Shown: one piece after another, positions 8,273 to 16,928 of the stretch
Layout: every line of letters starts with the position of its first letter
Position numbering within the stretch: the first letter of the stretch is position 1
DNA from: Clostridia bacterium
GTDB lineage: Bacteria > Bacillota > Clostridia > Christensenellales > Aristaeellaceae
Reading direction: 5' to 3'
NCBI GenBank assembly: GCA_017428385.1
Contig: JAFRQX010000013.1
Location: 62,001 to 126,000, forward strand
DNA: 64,000 nucleotides
Notes under the pieces: generated by a model
What the model was told of the DNA's origin: nothing
Databases searched by the model: none
Seen by the model: only the letters and a program-made list of their open reading frames with translations
Translations under genes and position numbers: made by a program

Positions 8273-9022
8273 TTATTCGTACTCCACCACGTTGACCCAT
8301 CTGAGCAGGAATTCCCGCTCCTGTTCGTTGCCCTTCACCGACTGGCTGGCCGCCACAATCGGCATCCACTTCTGGACGTACCGCCTGTCCGTGTTGCTCT
8401 TTTCACAGAACAGGTCCAGGTACTTTTCAGCGCCTTCGGTATCGCCCTTCAGGCAGAACAGCAGGTAGGTCCGGGCCGCGTCGGCGGAGGCATTGCCCTG
8501 GGTCACATGGCTCCAGTCCAGGATGTAGGGCGTTCCGTCGTTCGCGATGATGATATTGGAGGGACGGAAGTCGCCGTGGCACACCTTGTTGTGCTTCGGC
8601 ATTCCCTCCAGCCGGGTATGAAGATCATACCGGATGGTGGCGTCCAGGCTGGCCTGGCTGATCTTGCGGTTCATCTTGTCCTTCAGCTTGTTCAGCAGCG
8701 GGCAGGTTTTGCTCTGCACTTCCAGCTGCAGGTCCACCATCTGCCCGATGTATTTGTCCTTATCGTCGGGGTTTTCTTTCATCAGCTGGCTCAGGGTTTT
8801 TCCGGCAATAAATTCGGACACGATGGTCCATTTTCCGTCCAGCACGGTCACTTCCAGAACCTTGGGGATATGCAGTCCGGTTTCCTCGATGCGGGCCTGG
8901 TTCAGCGCTTCATTCAGCACGTCTGCCTTGGAATATTCAGCGTTGAACACCTTCAGGCACCGGTCTCCGTCCCGGTAAATCGTCTTGGCGTTCCGTACGG
9001 CAATTACTCGATCCTGATTCAT
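8273..9022 (-). CDS. Aminoglycoside-phosphotransferase-like small-molecule kinase
   Basis: 249 residues. Protein-kinase-like fold of the APH/choline kinase type: IVSEFIAGKTLSQLM as hinge, catalytic loop CHGDFRPSNIII and metal motif ILDWSH. I chose the ATG at 9022 (MNQDRVIAV) behind GGGGGAAGG. It lies 14 bp after adhE and 18 bp before the ferredoxin gene, so it is within the same unit. The true substrate is unknown; homologues phosphorylate aminoglycosides, choline, sugars or proteins. Its place beside a phosphatase of the hydrogenase module makes it a candidate for the opposing kinase, but this is inference. Confidence 0.82.
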   Translation of the reverse strand: MNQDRVIAVRNAKTIYRDGDRCLKVFNAEYSKADVLNEALNQARIEETGLHIPKVLEVTVLDGKWTIVSEFIAGKTLSQLMKENPDDKDKYIGQMVDLQLEVQSKTCPLLNKLKDKMNRKISQASLDATIRYDLHTRLEGMPKHNKVCHGDFRPSNIIIANDGTPYILDWSHVTQGNASADAARTYLLFCLKGDTEGAEKYLDLFCEKSNTDRRYVQKWMPIVAASQSVKGNEQEREFLLRWVNVVEYE

Positions 9023-9036
9023 TGTCCTTCCCCCTT

Positions 9037-11739
9037 TCACAGCTTATGTCCGGGACGATAGGCTTTCTTGGCCGCGTCATCCTCGTAGGTGGCGATGTCA
9101 TACTCAGTGGGCTTGGCCGTTTCGGTGAAGTGCTTCCCGCCGTAGTAGGCATTCAGGTACATCTGCTTGATTTCGCTCATCAGCGGATACCGGGGATTGG
9201 CGCCGGTGCACTGATCGTCGAAGGCCTGCTCTGTCATGGCGTCCAGCCGGTCCAGGAAGTCCTTCTCATCCGGCACATAATCCCGGATCGTGGACTGGAT
9301 GCCCACATAGGCTTTCAGGTCATTGATCTTCTTGATCAGCGCTTCCAGCTTGTCTTCGTCGGTTCCTTCCGTAATGCCCAGTGCCTCCGCCACTTCAGCG
9401 TATCGCCGCATGGTGTGGGGATATTCATACTGGGGGAAGGTCCCCATCTTGGCCGGGGTTTCCGCGGCGTTGAACCGCAGCACCTCTTCAATCATCAGTG
9501 CATTGGCCACGCCGTGGGCAATGTGATGGAAGGCGCCCAGCTTGTGCGCCATGGAGTGGCACACACCCAGGAAAGCGTTGGCGAAAGCCATACCAGCCAT
9601 GGTGGCGGCGTTGGCCATCTTCTCACGGGCTTCCACGTCCGTCATGCCGTCATCGTAAGCCCGGGGCAGGTAGGTGAAGATGTTCTTCAGTGCCTGGATG
9701 GCCAGTCCGTCCGTATAGTCGGTTGCCAGCATGGAAGCGTAGGCTTCCAGCGCGTGCGTCACCGCGTCGATACCGCTGGCCGCGGTCAGGCCCTTGGGGG
9801 CGGTCATATGGAAATCCGTGTCAATGATTGCCATATTTGGCAGCAGCTCGTAATCCGCCAGCGGATACTTTACGCCGCTCTGTTCATCGGTGATAACCGC
9901 GAAGGGAGTCACTTCGCTGCCGGTTCCGGCGGAAGTGGGGATCGCGACAAAGTACGCCTTTTCGCCCATCTTCGGGAAGGTATATACCCGCTTGCGGATA
10001 TCCATGAAGCGCATGGCCATGTCCATGAAGTCAACCTCGGGATGCTCATACAGCACCCACATGATCTTTGCCGCGTCCATGGCGCTTCCGCCGCCCAGGG
10101 CGATGATCACGTCCGGCTGGAACAGGCGCATCTGCTCGGCGCCGGCTTTGGCGCAGGCCAGGGTCGGATCGGGCGCTACGTCGAAGAAGGTGGCATGGCT
10201 GATTCCCATCTCATCCAGCTTGTCGGTAATCGGCTTGGTGTTGCCGTTGTGGTAAAGGAAACTGTCTGTTACCACGAAGGCCTTTTTCTTTCCCATCACG
10301 GTTTTCAGTTCGCTCAAGGCCACCGGCAGGCAGCCTTTCTTGATGTACACCTTTTCAGGAGCGCGGAACCAGAGCATGTTTTCCCTTCTTTCCGTCACGG
10401 TTTTGATATTCAGCAGGTGCTTCACACCCACGTTTTCAGACACGGAGTTTCCGCCCCAGCTGCCGCAGCCCAGCGTCAGAGAAGGCATCATCCGGAAATT
10501 GTACAGGTCACCGATGCCGCCCTGGGAGGACGGGGTGTTCACCACAATGCGGCAGGTCTTCATCCGGGCCGCGAAAGCGTCCAGCACTTCCTGCTTCTCC
10601 TGGGTATTGATATACAGGGAAGCGGTGTGGCCGTAACCGCCGTCCGCGATCAGCCTGTCAGCCTTCGCAAACGCGTCTTCCAGATCCTGTCCCCGGTACA
10701 TTGCCAGCACCGGGGACAGCTTCTCATGGGCGAATTCCTCGGAGATATCCACGGATTCAACCTCACCGATCAGCACCTTCGTGCCTTCCGGAACGGTCAC
10801 ACCCGCAAGCTCGGCAATCCTGTATGCGCTCTGTCCCACAATTTTTGCGTTCAGGGCGCCGTTGATCAGGATGGTCTTCCGGACCTTGTTCAGCTCTTCT
10901 CCCTTCAGAAACCAGCAGCCCCTGGCAGCGAATTCAGCCTTCACGCTGTCATAGACGCTGTCCACGACGATCACGCTCTGTTCAGAAGCGCAGATCATGC
11001 CGTTATCGAAGGTCTTGGAATGGATGATGCTGTTGACTGCCAGCAGGATATCCGCACTTTCGTCGATCACCGCGGGCACGTTGCCGGCGCCCACGCCCAG
11101 GGCCGGCTTGCCGCTGGAGTAGGCCGCCTTCACCATGCCGGGACCGCCGGTCGCCAGGATAATGTCCGCTTCCTTCATCACGGTGTTGGTCATTTCAAGG
11201 CTGGGCACGTCAATCCAGGAGATGATGCCTTCCGGTGCGCCAGCTTTGACCGCTGCTTCCAGCACTACCTTCGCGGCAGCGATCGTGGCCTGTTTTGCAC
11301 GGGGATGTGGGCTGATGATAATACCGTTGCGGGTCTTCAGACAGATCAGGGATTTGAAAATGGCAGTGGATGTTGGGTTTGTGGTCGGAATCACGGCGGC
11401 CACCACACCGATGGGCTCCGCAATCTTCTTCATACCGCCGGCTTTGTCTTCTTCAATCACACCGCAGGTTTTGGTGTCCCGGTAGGCATTGTAGATATAT
11501 TCGCTGGCATAGTGGTTTTTGATCACTTTGTCTTCCACCACACCCATGCCGGTTTCCTCAACAGCCATCCTGGCCAGGGGAATGCGGGCCTGGTTGGCGG
11601 CGGTTGCCGCTGCCAGGAAAATCCTGTCCACCTGTTCCTGGGTGTAGGAGGCGTACTGGCGCTGTGCTTCCCGCACCCGGGCTATGGCAGCCTCCAGTGT
11701 TTCCGGGCTGTCCACCGTTTCATAGGTCTTCTGATCCAT
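9037..11739 (-). CDS. adhE: Bifunctional acetaldehyde-CoA / alcohol dehydrogenase
   Basis: 900 residues, full length for AdhE. The N-terminal aldehyde dehydrogenase half holds IPTTNPTSTAIFKSL, GPGMVKAAYSSGKPALGVGAGN and the catalytic cysteine in GMICASEQ. The C-terminal iron alcohol dehydrogenase half holds GGGSAMDAAKIMW and the iron-binding HSMAHKLGAFHHIAHG. It reduces acetyl-CoA to ethanol through acetaldehyde, oxidising two NADH. The ATG at 11739 follows GGAGGAGG. Its start overlaps the end of rex by 20 bp, the usual arrangement for a Rex-controlled fermentation gene. AdhE commonly forms long spirosomes. Confidence 0.97.
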   Translation of the reverse strand: MDQKTYETVDSPETLEAAIARVREAQRQYASYTQEQVDRIFLAAATAANQARIPLARMAVEETGMGVVEDKVIKNHYASEYIYNAYRDTKTCGVIEEDKAGGMKKIAEPIGVVAAVIPTTNPTSTAIFKSLICLKTRNGIIISPHPRAKQATIAAAKVVLEAAVKAGAPEGIISWIDVPSLEMTNTVMKEADIILATGGPGMVKAAYSSGKPALGVGAGNVPAVIDESADILLAVNSIIHSKTFDNGMICASEQSVIVVDSVYDSVKAEFAARGCWFLKGEELNKVRKTILINGALNAKIVGQSAYRIAELAGVTVPEGTKVLIGEVESVDISEEFAHEKLSPVLAMYRGQDLEDAFAKADRLIADGGYGHTASLYINTQEKQEVLDAFAARMKTCRIVVNTPSSQGGIGDLYNFRMMPSLTLGCGSWGGNSVSENVGVKHLLNIKTVTERRENMLWFRAPEKVYIKKGCLPVALSELKTVMGKKKAFVVTDSFLYHNGNTKPITDKLDEMGISHATFFDVAPDPTLACAKAGAEQMRLFQPDVIIALGGGSAMDAAKIMWVLYEHPEVDFMDMAMRFMDIRKRVYTFPKMGEKAYFVAIPTSAGTGSEVTPFAVITDEQSGVKYPLADYELLPNMAIIDTDFHMTAPKGLTAASGIDAVTHALEAYASMLATDYTDGLAIQALKNIFTYLPRAYDDGMTDVEAREKMANAATMAGMAFANAFLGVCHSMAHKLGAFHHIAHGVANALMIEEVLRFNAAETPAKMGTFPQYEYPHTMRRYAEVAEALGITEGTDEDKLEALIKKINDLKAYVGIQSTIRDYVPDEKDFLDRLDAMTEQAFDDQCTGANPRYPLMSEIKQMYLNAYYGGKHFTETAKPTEYDIATYEDDAAKKAYRPGHKL

Positions 11740-12373
11740 GTGAATCCTCCTCCGTTGTTTCATTGGACATGCCTGCTACGATCTTCAGGCAGGCAAGGGA
11801 TAACGCAATGTTTTCATGCTTCACCGTCACGGTATCCGGTACCCGGATCGGCACGGAAACAAAACTGAGAATCGCTGTGATGCCGCTGTTCACCATCTGG
11901 TCCGCAGCCTCCTGGGCCGCTCCTGCCGGTACGGTCAGGATCCCGATGTGAACCTCATGTTCCCGGCACCATCCGTGCATCTGTTCCATGGGAAGGATCG
12001 GTTTCCGTTCGTGGCTTGAATCGGTCACGCGGGTATCGAACGCCGCCGCGATCTCCAGCCCGTACTCCCGGAATCCGTCATAGGCCATCAGGGCTCTGCC
12101 CAGTTTACCGGCGCCGACCACCACCGCAGGGATCGTCTGCTTCATGCCCAGCACTGCTTCCAGGTCTTCCCGGAGCCGCTCCGTCGGATAGCCAATCTTC
12201 GGCATCCCCGCCGGGCAGATGCTGGCCAGGTCTTTTCGAACCTGAACCTCGCCCAGTCCCAACGCCCGGGCAACAGTCGCGGATGAAACATTCTCCGTCT
12301 GTACGGTGCGGATAAACTGCAGATACAACGGCAGCCTACCCATCGTCGCTTTGGACAGCGTACTGCTCCTCAT
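11720..12373 (-). CDS. rex: Redox-sensing transcriptional repressor Rex
   Basis: 217 residues, normal length. N-terminal winged helix (LPLYLQFIRTVQ ... ARALGLGEVQVRKDLASI), then a Rossmann fold with VVVGAGKLGRAL and the C-terminal swapped helix. Rex binds DNA when NAD+ is high and lets go when NADH rises, so it would open adhE and the hydrogenase genes under reducing conditions. It is first in the unit and overlaps adhE. AT-rich palindromes lie just upstream (12445-12486), but none matches the usual clostridial Rex site closely. Confidence 0.95.
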   Translation of the reverse strand: MRSSTLSKATMGRLPLYLQFIRTVQTENVSSATVARALGLGEVQVRKDLASICPAGMPKIGYPTERLREDLEAVLGMKQTIPAVVVGAGKLGRALMAYDGFREYGLEIAAAFDTRVTDSSHERKPILPMEQMHGWCREHEVHIGILTVPAGAAQEAADQMVNSGITAILSFVSVPIRVPDTVTVKHENIALSLACLKIVAGMSNETTEEDSHGSEDL

Positions 12374-12444
12374 GGCCCTTCCCTCCTTGCCGCGGGTTAT
12401 TATAGAAGAACAGGCGCCTCAGCGGAATTACCAAAACCGTATAT

Positions 12445-12486
12445 GAGTTATATATATATCGATAACTCTTTATCGATATATCGATA
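12445..12486. promoter_or_regulatory. AT-rich palindromes in front of rex
   Basis: An inverted repeat with 7-bp arms GAGTTAT/ATAACTC spaced by 10 bases (12445-12468) is followed by the perfect 16-bp palindrome TATCGATATATCGATA (12471-12486). Both lie 72-113 bp upstream of the rex start and could be operator sites. They differ from the usual TTGTTAA-type Rex half-sites, so the binding protein is uncertain. Confidence 0.45.
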
Positions 12487-12559
12487 TAAAAAGAAAACCC
12501 GCTCCCTCCCGAAGCAGGTCAACCCATTGAAATATCATGTTTTGCTTGATTTATCCATA

Positions 12560-12740
12560 TTGCTGGGCAGTACACTCCATGCTGTCATTCCGACCAAGGC
12601 AGCTTGCTGCCGCGTGGGGAGCGAGGGAAGCAGTAGCCCAGTGGGCTATCCTGCGAAGCAGGAAGCGACCCGAACGAGTCAACCGAAACAAGCAATACGA
12701 CCGCTCCAAGGGAGTAGTGTGACAATTGAGGTTGCGGGGG
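12560..12740. repeat. Non-coding stretch with small hairpins, probable dispersed repeat
   Basis: Part of the 525-bp gap between rex and the LysR gene. It begins with GTCATTCCGACC, contains short dyads (GCAGCTTGCTGC, AGCCCAGTGGGCT, CTGCGAAGCAG) and shows no coding frame with a ribosome site. Its style resembles dispersed non-coding repeats of clostridial genomes; no second copy in this window is long enough to prove it. Confidence 0.35.
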
Positions 12741-12783
12741 AATCCCTTACTAAGAATTCCGAAGGAATTCCCATTTATTCAAC

Positions 12784-12816
12784 AAAAGCGCTTCCGCCAT
12801 ATACGGAAGCGCTTTT
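12784..12816. terminator. Strong bidirectional terminator-like hairpin
   Basis: Perfect 13-bp stem, arms 12784-12796 (AAAAGCGCTTCCG) and 12804-12816, giving TTTT on either strand. It lies 47 bp beyond a second hairpin that ends the LysR gene. Confidence 0.8.
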
Positions 12817-12862
12817 CTCCTTCATTTTTAAGTTTTCATTTTTAAGTTTTCAGTATTCATTT

Positions 12863-12893
12863 GAGAAAACAGCGCCATCAGCGCTGTTTTCTC
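12863..12893 (-). terminator. Terminator of the LysR gene
   Basis: Perfect 13-bp stem (arms 12863-12875 and 12881-12893) starting six bases past the LysR stop; the 3' arm itself supplies TTTT on the minus strand. Confidence 0.75.
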
Positions 12894-12898
12894 CTGCA

Positions 12899-13831
12899 TC
12901 ACGCGTTTTCATCGAACTGACAATTTCGTTTTGAAATTGTCAGTTCCGTTATAAATTGCTTATCCAGTTCCGTCAGGTGATAATTCTTCCTTCTGATCAG
13001 CACGTCCCGGTACAGTTTCTGGTTATCCACACATCTTCTCTGCACCAGGTGTAAATTCTTCAGCAGCCGCTCCGGAATCGGGGAAACCCACATGAAGGTT
13101 TCCGGGTTTTCCGAAAGCAGATCCATCTGGCTGCCCCGCTCAAACACATAAATCCTCCGGGGAATATCCGGCAGTTCTTCATTCTTGACCACGGACAGCG
13201 GCATGGAGGGTACATAGGGATCCGCATGCGCGATCTGGATATATCCGGCCAGGTCTTTCATCCGGATGGTCTCCATTTTTGCCAGCGGGCTGTCCTCATG
13301 CATGATCAGACAGTAGGTGAATTCCATAATCAGGTCCCCGGTCAGGTCCTTATCTTCCAGCATCTCCCGGAAATACTTTTCATGCTTGGAGGCATACCGG
13401 AGGATGCCCAGGTTATACCCTACCTCCAGGATGTTTCTCACAGCCTTCAGTACATTGGTTTCCTGGTAGAAAACTTCCGCGTCATCCTTGCTCAGTGACC
13501 GGGAAAAATGGGCAAAAGCGTCGGAGATGTAGCTGGCCCGCGGGGCGGAGATGGAAAAGCGCTGGCAGGCCGGCTGTCCGGACTTGTACATGTGTTCCAT
13601 GTCGTCCACCTGCTCCAGGATCTTCCTGGCCCGGCCCACAAACTCCTCCCCTTCCGGGGTCAGGATCATACCGTGGGCACTGCGCTGGAAAATGGTAATC
13701 CCCAGGTCGGCTTCCAGTTCCTTGATTACCCGGCTCAGGTTGGGCTGGGCTACATGAATTTCTTCCGCTGCCTTGTTGATGGAGCCGTTGTCCGCGATGC
13801 TCACAGCATACTTCAGGTGCAGAATGTTCAC
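12899..13831 (-). CDS. LysR-family transcriptional regulator
   Basis: 310 residues from a GTG at 13831 that follows AAGGGAG; the longer frame upstream has no ribosome site and reads across non-family sequence. The N terminus is a typical LysR winged helix (LKYAVSIADNGSINKAAEEIHVAQPNLSRVIKELEADLGITIFQR). Its parts, split here: SINKAAEE, QPNLSRVIK, GITIFQR. The rest is the periplasmic-binding-like effector domain. It lies downstream of the FMN-binding protein gene on the same strand, with a terminator between, so it is probably its own unit. The effector is unknown. Confidence 0.9.
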   Translation of the reverse strand: MNILHLKYAVSIADNGSINKAAEEIHVAQPNLSRVIKELEADLGITIFQRSAHGMILTPEGEEFVGRARKILEQVDDMEHMYKSGQPACQRFSISAPRASYISDAFAHFSRSLSKDDAEVFYQETNVLKAVRNILEVGYNLGILRYASKHEKYFREMLEDKDLTGDLIMEFTYCLIMHEDSPLAKMETIRMKDLAGYIQIAHADPYVPSMPLSVVKNEELPDIPRRIYVFERGSQMDLLSENPETFMWVSPIPERLLKNLHLVQRRCVDNQKLYRDVLIRRKNYHLTELDKQFITELTISKRNCQFDENA

Positions 13832-13939
13832 GCTTTCATCTCCCTTGGTCTCAACGTAAAAGAATGCCCGGAAAACCAGATCGGACATGTCTATTATAAC
13901 ACAACAGGCAATTTCTGCCAGTGCCGCTGCAGGCGGAAC

Positions 13940-13972
13940 AAAAACCGGAGGCCTGTCTGAAAGGCTTCCGGT
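13940..13972 (-). terminator. Terminator of the FMN-binding protein gene
   Basis: Eleven-bp stem (arms 13944-13954 and 13962-13972, one G-U pair) with five T on the minus strand, 28 bases after the stop. Confidence 0.85.
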
Positions 13973-14000
13973 CCTGTTGACTGTAATATACCGCGGTTTT

Positions 14001-14933
14001 TTATTTCTTGATTTGCGCCAGGGCATCGTTCACGGCGGCAATCAGGGCTTCGCTGGTCTTGGTCGCGCCGGAAACTGTATCAATCTCGGTGGAGTTGGCC
14101 GCGATGATCGCGTCGGGAATGGCCGCAAAGGCCGGATCGCTGACGCCGGCAGTTTCGTTGTGGCTCAGCACTTCAATCTTCGCGATCTTGTCCCCGTCCA
14201 TGGTGACCTTCACCTTCACCTCGCCGCCGATTTCGCTGATGCCGGTGCCGATATACTCATTGGCTGCCAGCGCCTCCTCTGCGGGAGCGGCTTCCTCTTC
14301 CGGTTCAGCCTCTTCGTATCCGTACAGGACGTTCAGCAGGGAAATGGCTTTGACTGCCACTTCGGCCGTCACAGACGCGCAGCGGGCCTTGCGTTCCGGA
14401 TCCGCCATCTTGTATCCGGTCGCCGCCATATAGGTGCCTACGGAATCAACGCAGTTGATGGAGTGAGCCACGGTAGTGATGGATTCAAATTCAGGCTGGT
14501 ACTGCGGGAAGCTGTGTTCCCGGTACCAGGCAAACAGCTGGTCACGCACAGCAGCCGCGTCCTGGGGTTCGCACACCAGGCCCACAAACATCAGGGCACC
14601 GCCCAGGGAGCCGCACAGTGTTCCAGCGCCAAAGCCGCCGCCCATCAGGGCACAGGTACGGCCGGGGACCATCTCATTATAGGGATAGCCGGTCACTTCG
14701 CTCATGATGTCGATGATGCCGCCAAAGCATCCGCCGCCGCATCCTCCATATTCAAAGAACTTCTCATAGCAGCGTTTCAGCAGTTCATCCTTGTCCAGCG
14801 GTACATATTTCCAGGGCCATACGGGAGCTTCCTTCCCTTCCGCCATAGCAGACAGCGGCAGGCTGCTGACTGCGACCGCACCCAGTGCGGCTTTTCCGGC
14901 GGTACGCAAAAATTCACGGCGGTTCATGTCCAT
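14001..14933 (-). CDS. Tat-exported protein with C_GCAxxG_C_C-like and FMN-binding domains
   Basis: 310 residues. A twin-arginine signal (NRREFLRTAGKAALGAVAV, ending near AMA-EG) predicts folded export. Residues about 50-190 carry glycine and cysteine clusters (YGGCGGGCFGG, GRTCALMGGGFGAGTLCGS) like the redox-active C_GCAxxG_C_C family. An acidic linker rich in Glu and Ala (about 205-222) leads to an FMN-binding domain of the NqrC/RnfG type with DTVSGATKTSEALI, whose Thr may hold FMN covalently. The product is likely an extracytoplasmic electron-transfer protein. AGGAG lies 8 bases before the ATG. A flavin transferase gene, needed for covalent FMN, is not in this window. Confidence 0.85.
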   Translation of the reverse strand: MDMNRREFLRTAGKAALGAVAVSSLPLSAMAEGKEAPVWPWKYVPLDKDELLKRCYEKFFEYGGCGGGCFGGIIDIMSEVTGYPYNEMVPGRTCALMGGGFGAGTLCGSLGGALMFVGLVCEPQDAAAVRDQLFAWYREHSFPQYQPEFESITTVAHSINCVDSVGTYMAATGYKMADPERKARCASVTAEVAVKAISLLNVLYGYEEAEPEEEAAPAEEALAANEYIGTGISEIGGEVKVKVTMDGDKIAKIEVLSHNETAGVSDPAFAAIPDAIIAANSTEIDTVSGATKTSEALIAAVNDALAQIKK

Positions 14934-15051
14934 TTTTCATTCTCCTTTTCTGTTTTTCAGTCTGTGTGTACATTTCAGACATCTGTTTTCATTTTACGGA
15001 AAGCCCTCATTCCTGTCAACAGCGTCCGGAACAAATTGCATGCCGCCAAAT

Positions 15052-15080
15052 AAAAAAAGCATCCGGTTTCCCGGATGCTT
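15052..15080 (-). terminator. Terminator of cstA
   Basis: Perfect 10-bp stem (15057-15066 and 15071-15080), loop of 4, followed by seven T on the minus strand; 11 bases after the cstA stop. Confidence 0.93.
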
Positions 15081-15091
15081 TACAGTCGTTC

Positions 15092-16774
15092 TTATGCGTT
15101 CTGCGCTTCCTGCGCCTCCTGCGGAGTCTTTTCAGCCAGCCGCCTGAAGCCGAGGACCGCCACGATCACGCCGAGGACAAACAGGGCTGCTGCAAAGGCG
15201 AGCTGCAGGATGTTCCCCGCGGTCGGATCACCAATCAGCGTAATGATCTTCTGTACCAGGGCCGTCAGCGTCACGCAGAGCATGATGACCATGGGGATCC
15301 ATAGCATCCATCCCTTGCGGTTGGTCTTCTTCAGGTAAACGGCGCAGGCAATGAGTGCCAGTGCGCTGAGCAGCTGGTTGGCGCTGCCGAACAGCGGCCA
15401 GATGTTCTTGTAGCCCATCTTCGCCAGGATATAGGCCAGCACCAGGGTGATCACCGTGGCGAAGTATTTGTTGGTCACAACCTTGCGCCAGGGTTTCATA
15501 TCCTCATCCTTGATGGAGGCATCCAGGAACAGTTCCTGGAAGGACAGCCGGCCGATCCGGGCCACCGAGTCAAGGGAGGTCAGTGCAAAGGCGGAAACCG
15601 CCAGGTTAATCAGCGTAAAGATGATGTTATGGGGCATGCCCAGCTTCTCCAGGAAGTTGGCAACGCCGCCCGCAAACACCTGCGTGGGGGTGGAATAACC
15701 AGCCGCCGCGGCTTCTCCCGCCGCGAAGCTGGCCACTGCGATCAGGGAGATCACAGCCAGCAGGGATTCCATCAGCATGGCGCCGAAAGAAACCGGCAGC
15801 ATATGCTTTTCATTCTTGATCTGCTTGGACGCTGTACCGGAGGAAACCAGTGCATGGAAACCGGATACGGCGCCGCAGGCGATGGTCACAAACAGGATCG
15901 GGAACAGGTTACCGGTTCCTGCCACCGTGAAGCTGGTGAACGCCGGCAGGTTGATGCTGGGATTGGTCGCCATGATGCCGACCACCGCAGCCAGGATCAT
16001 AAACACCAGCAGGTAGCTGTTCAGGTAGTCCCGGGGCTGCAGCAGGGCCCACACCGGAACCACGGATGCAATCATGATATAGATGAACACGATGATGTGC
16101 CAGGTATTGGCAGGGATGAACACCGGCAGGGCCAGGCCGACCGCGACGCCAATCACCAGCAGGGCAATGGCAATCAGGGTGTTGATCCACTTGTTCATCT
16201 TGGAGAACCGGAGCAGGAAGCCCAGGGCTACCGCTTCAACGATAAACAGCATGCTTGTGGTCGCAACGCTTCCGTTAGCGGTGATCCGGGCACCGTCCGC
16301 GGCAAACCCGTTGAATGTGCCGGCAACCACGTCGGCAAAAGCTGCAACCACCAGGATACAGAACAGCCAGCAGAACAGCAGGAAAAGCTTCTTGCCGACC
16401 TTGCCGATGTATTCCTCAATGATATAGCCGATGGTACGTCCCTTGTTCTTCACAGAGGCGTACATAGCGGAAAAGTCCTGCACAGCGCCGAAGAATACGC
16501 CGCCGATCAGAACCCACAGCAGAACCGGCACCCAGCCGAAAACAGCCGCCTGGACAGGGCCGTTGATGGGACCCGCGCCTGCAATGGAGGCAAACTGGTG
16601 CCCGAAAACCACATGGGTATCGGCGGGTTCATAGTCAACACCGTCCCGCAGCTCATAAGCCGGCGTCTTGGCTTTGGGATCAATACCCCATTTTTTCGCC
16701 AGCCAGCGGCCATAGACGAGATAACCGGCGCCCAGTACAACGATGGCAATGATCATCATGAGTAAACCGTTCAT
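15092..16774 (-). CDS. cstA: CstA-family transporter (carbon starvation protein A)
   Basis: 560 residues with many hydrophobic segments. The family motif HVVFGHQFASIAGAGPI is cut here to its core, FASIAGAGPINGP, near residue 65, followed by GGVFFGAVQDF. CstA proteins import peptides or pyruvate; which one applies here is not decided by sequence. I used the ATG at 16774; a TTG two codons upstream has a better-spaced GGAGG and is possible. The gene stands between terminators, downstream of the asparaginase gene. Together with asparaginase it suggests amino-acid or peptide use. Confidence 0.93.
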   Translation of the reverse strand: MNGLLMMIIAIVVLGAGYLVYGRWLAKKWGIDPKAKTPAYELRDGVDYEPADTHVVFGHQFASIAGAGPINGPVQAAVFGWVPVLLWVLIGGVFFGAVQDFSAMYASVKNKGRTIGYIIEEYIGKVGKKLFLLFCWLFCILVVAAFADVVAGTFNGFAADGARITANGSVATTSMLFIVEAVALGFLLRFSKMNKWINTLIAIALLVIGVAVGLALPVFIPANTWHIIVFIYIMIASVVPVWALLQPRDYLNSYLLVFMILAAVVGIMATNPSINLPAFTSFTVAGTGNLFPILFVTIACGAVSGFHALVSSGTASKQIKNEKHMLPVSFGAMLMESLLAVISLIAVASFAAGEAAAAGYSTPTQVFAGGVANFLEKLGMPHNIIFTLINLAVSAFALTSLDSVARIGRLSFQELFLDASIKDEDMKPWRKVVTNKYFATVITLVLAYILAKMGYKNIWPLFGSANQLLSALALIACAVYLKKTNRKGWMLWIPMVIMLCVTLTALVQKIITLIGDPTAGNILQLAFAAALFVLGVIVAVLGFRRLAEKTPQEAQEAQNA

Positions 16775-16873
16775 AATCAATTCATCCTCCCTCGTATGAA
16801 TAACTTGTCCGGACTATTTTTCAGTAAGCTATCACTGCATCCCCGGATTGTCAATTAAAATACAAAAAGAACG

Positions 16874-16902
16874 CAAAAAAAGAACTCCTGATGCTTCAGG
16901 AG
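16874..16902 (-). terminator. Terminator of the asparaginase gene
   Basis: Seven-bp stem CTCCTGA/TCAGGAG (16885-16902), followed on the minus strand by TTCTTTTTTT. Confidence 0.85.
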
Positions 16903-16928
16903 CCCTTCTGCCTTGTTGTCTTACGTCT

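Noticed and set aside
12443..12934. 163-codon frame across the rex-LysR gap
   Set aside because: It crosses two strong terminators and palindromes, has no ribosome site and encodes no recognisable domain.
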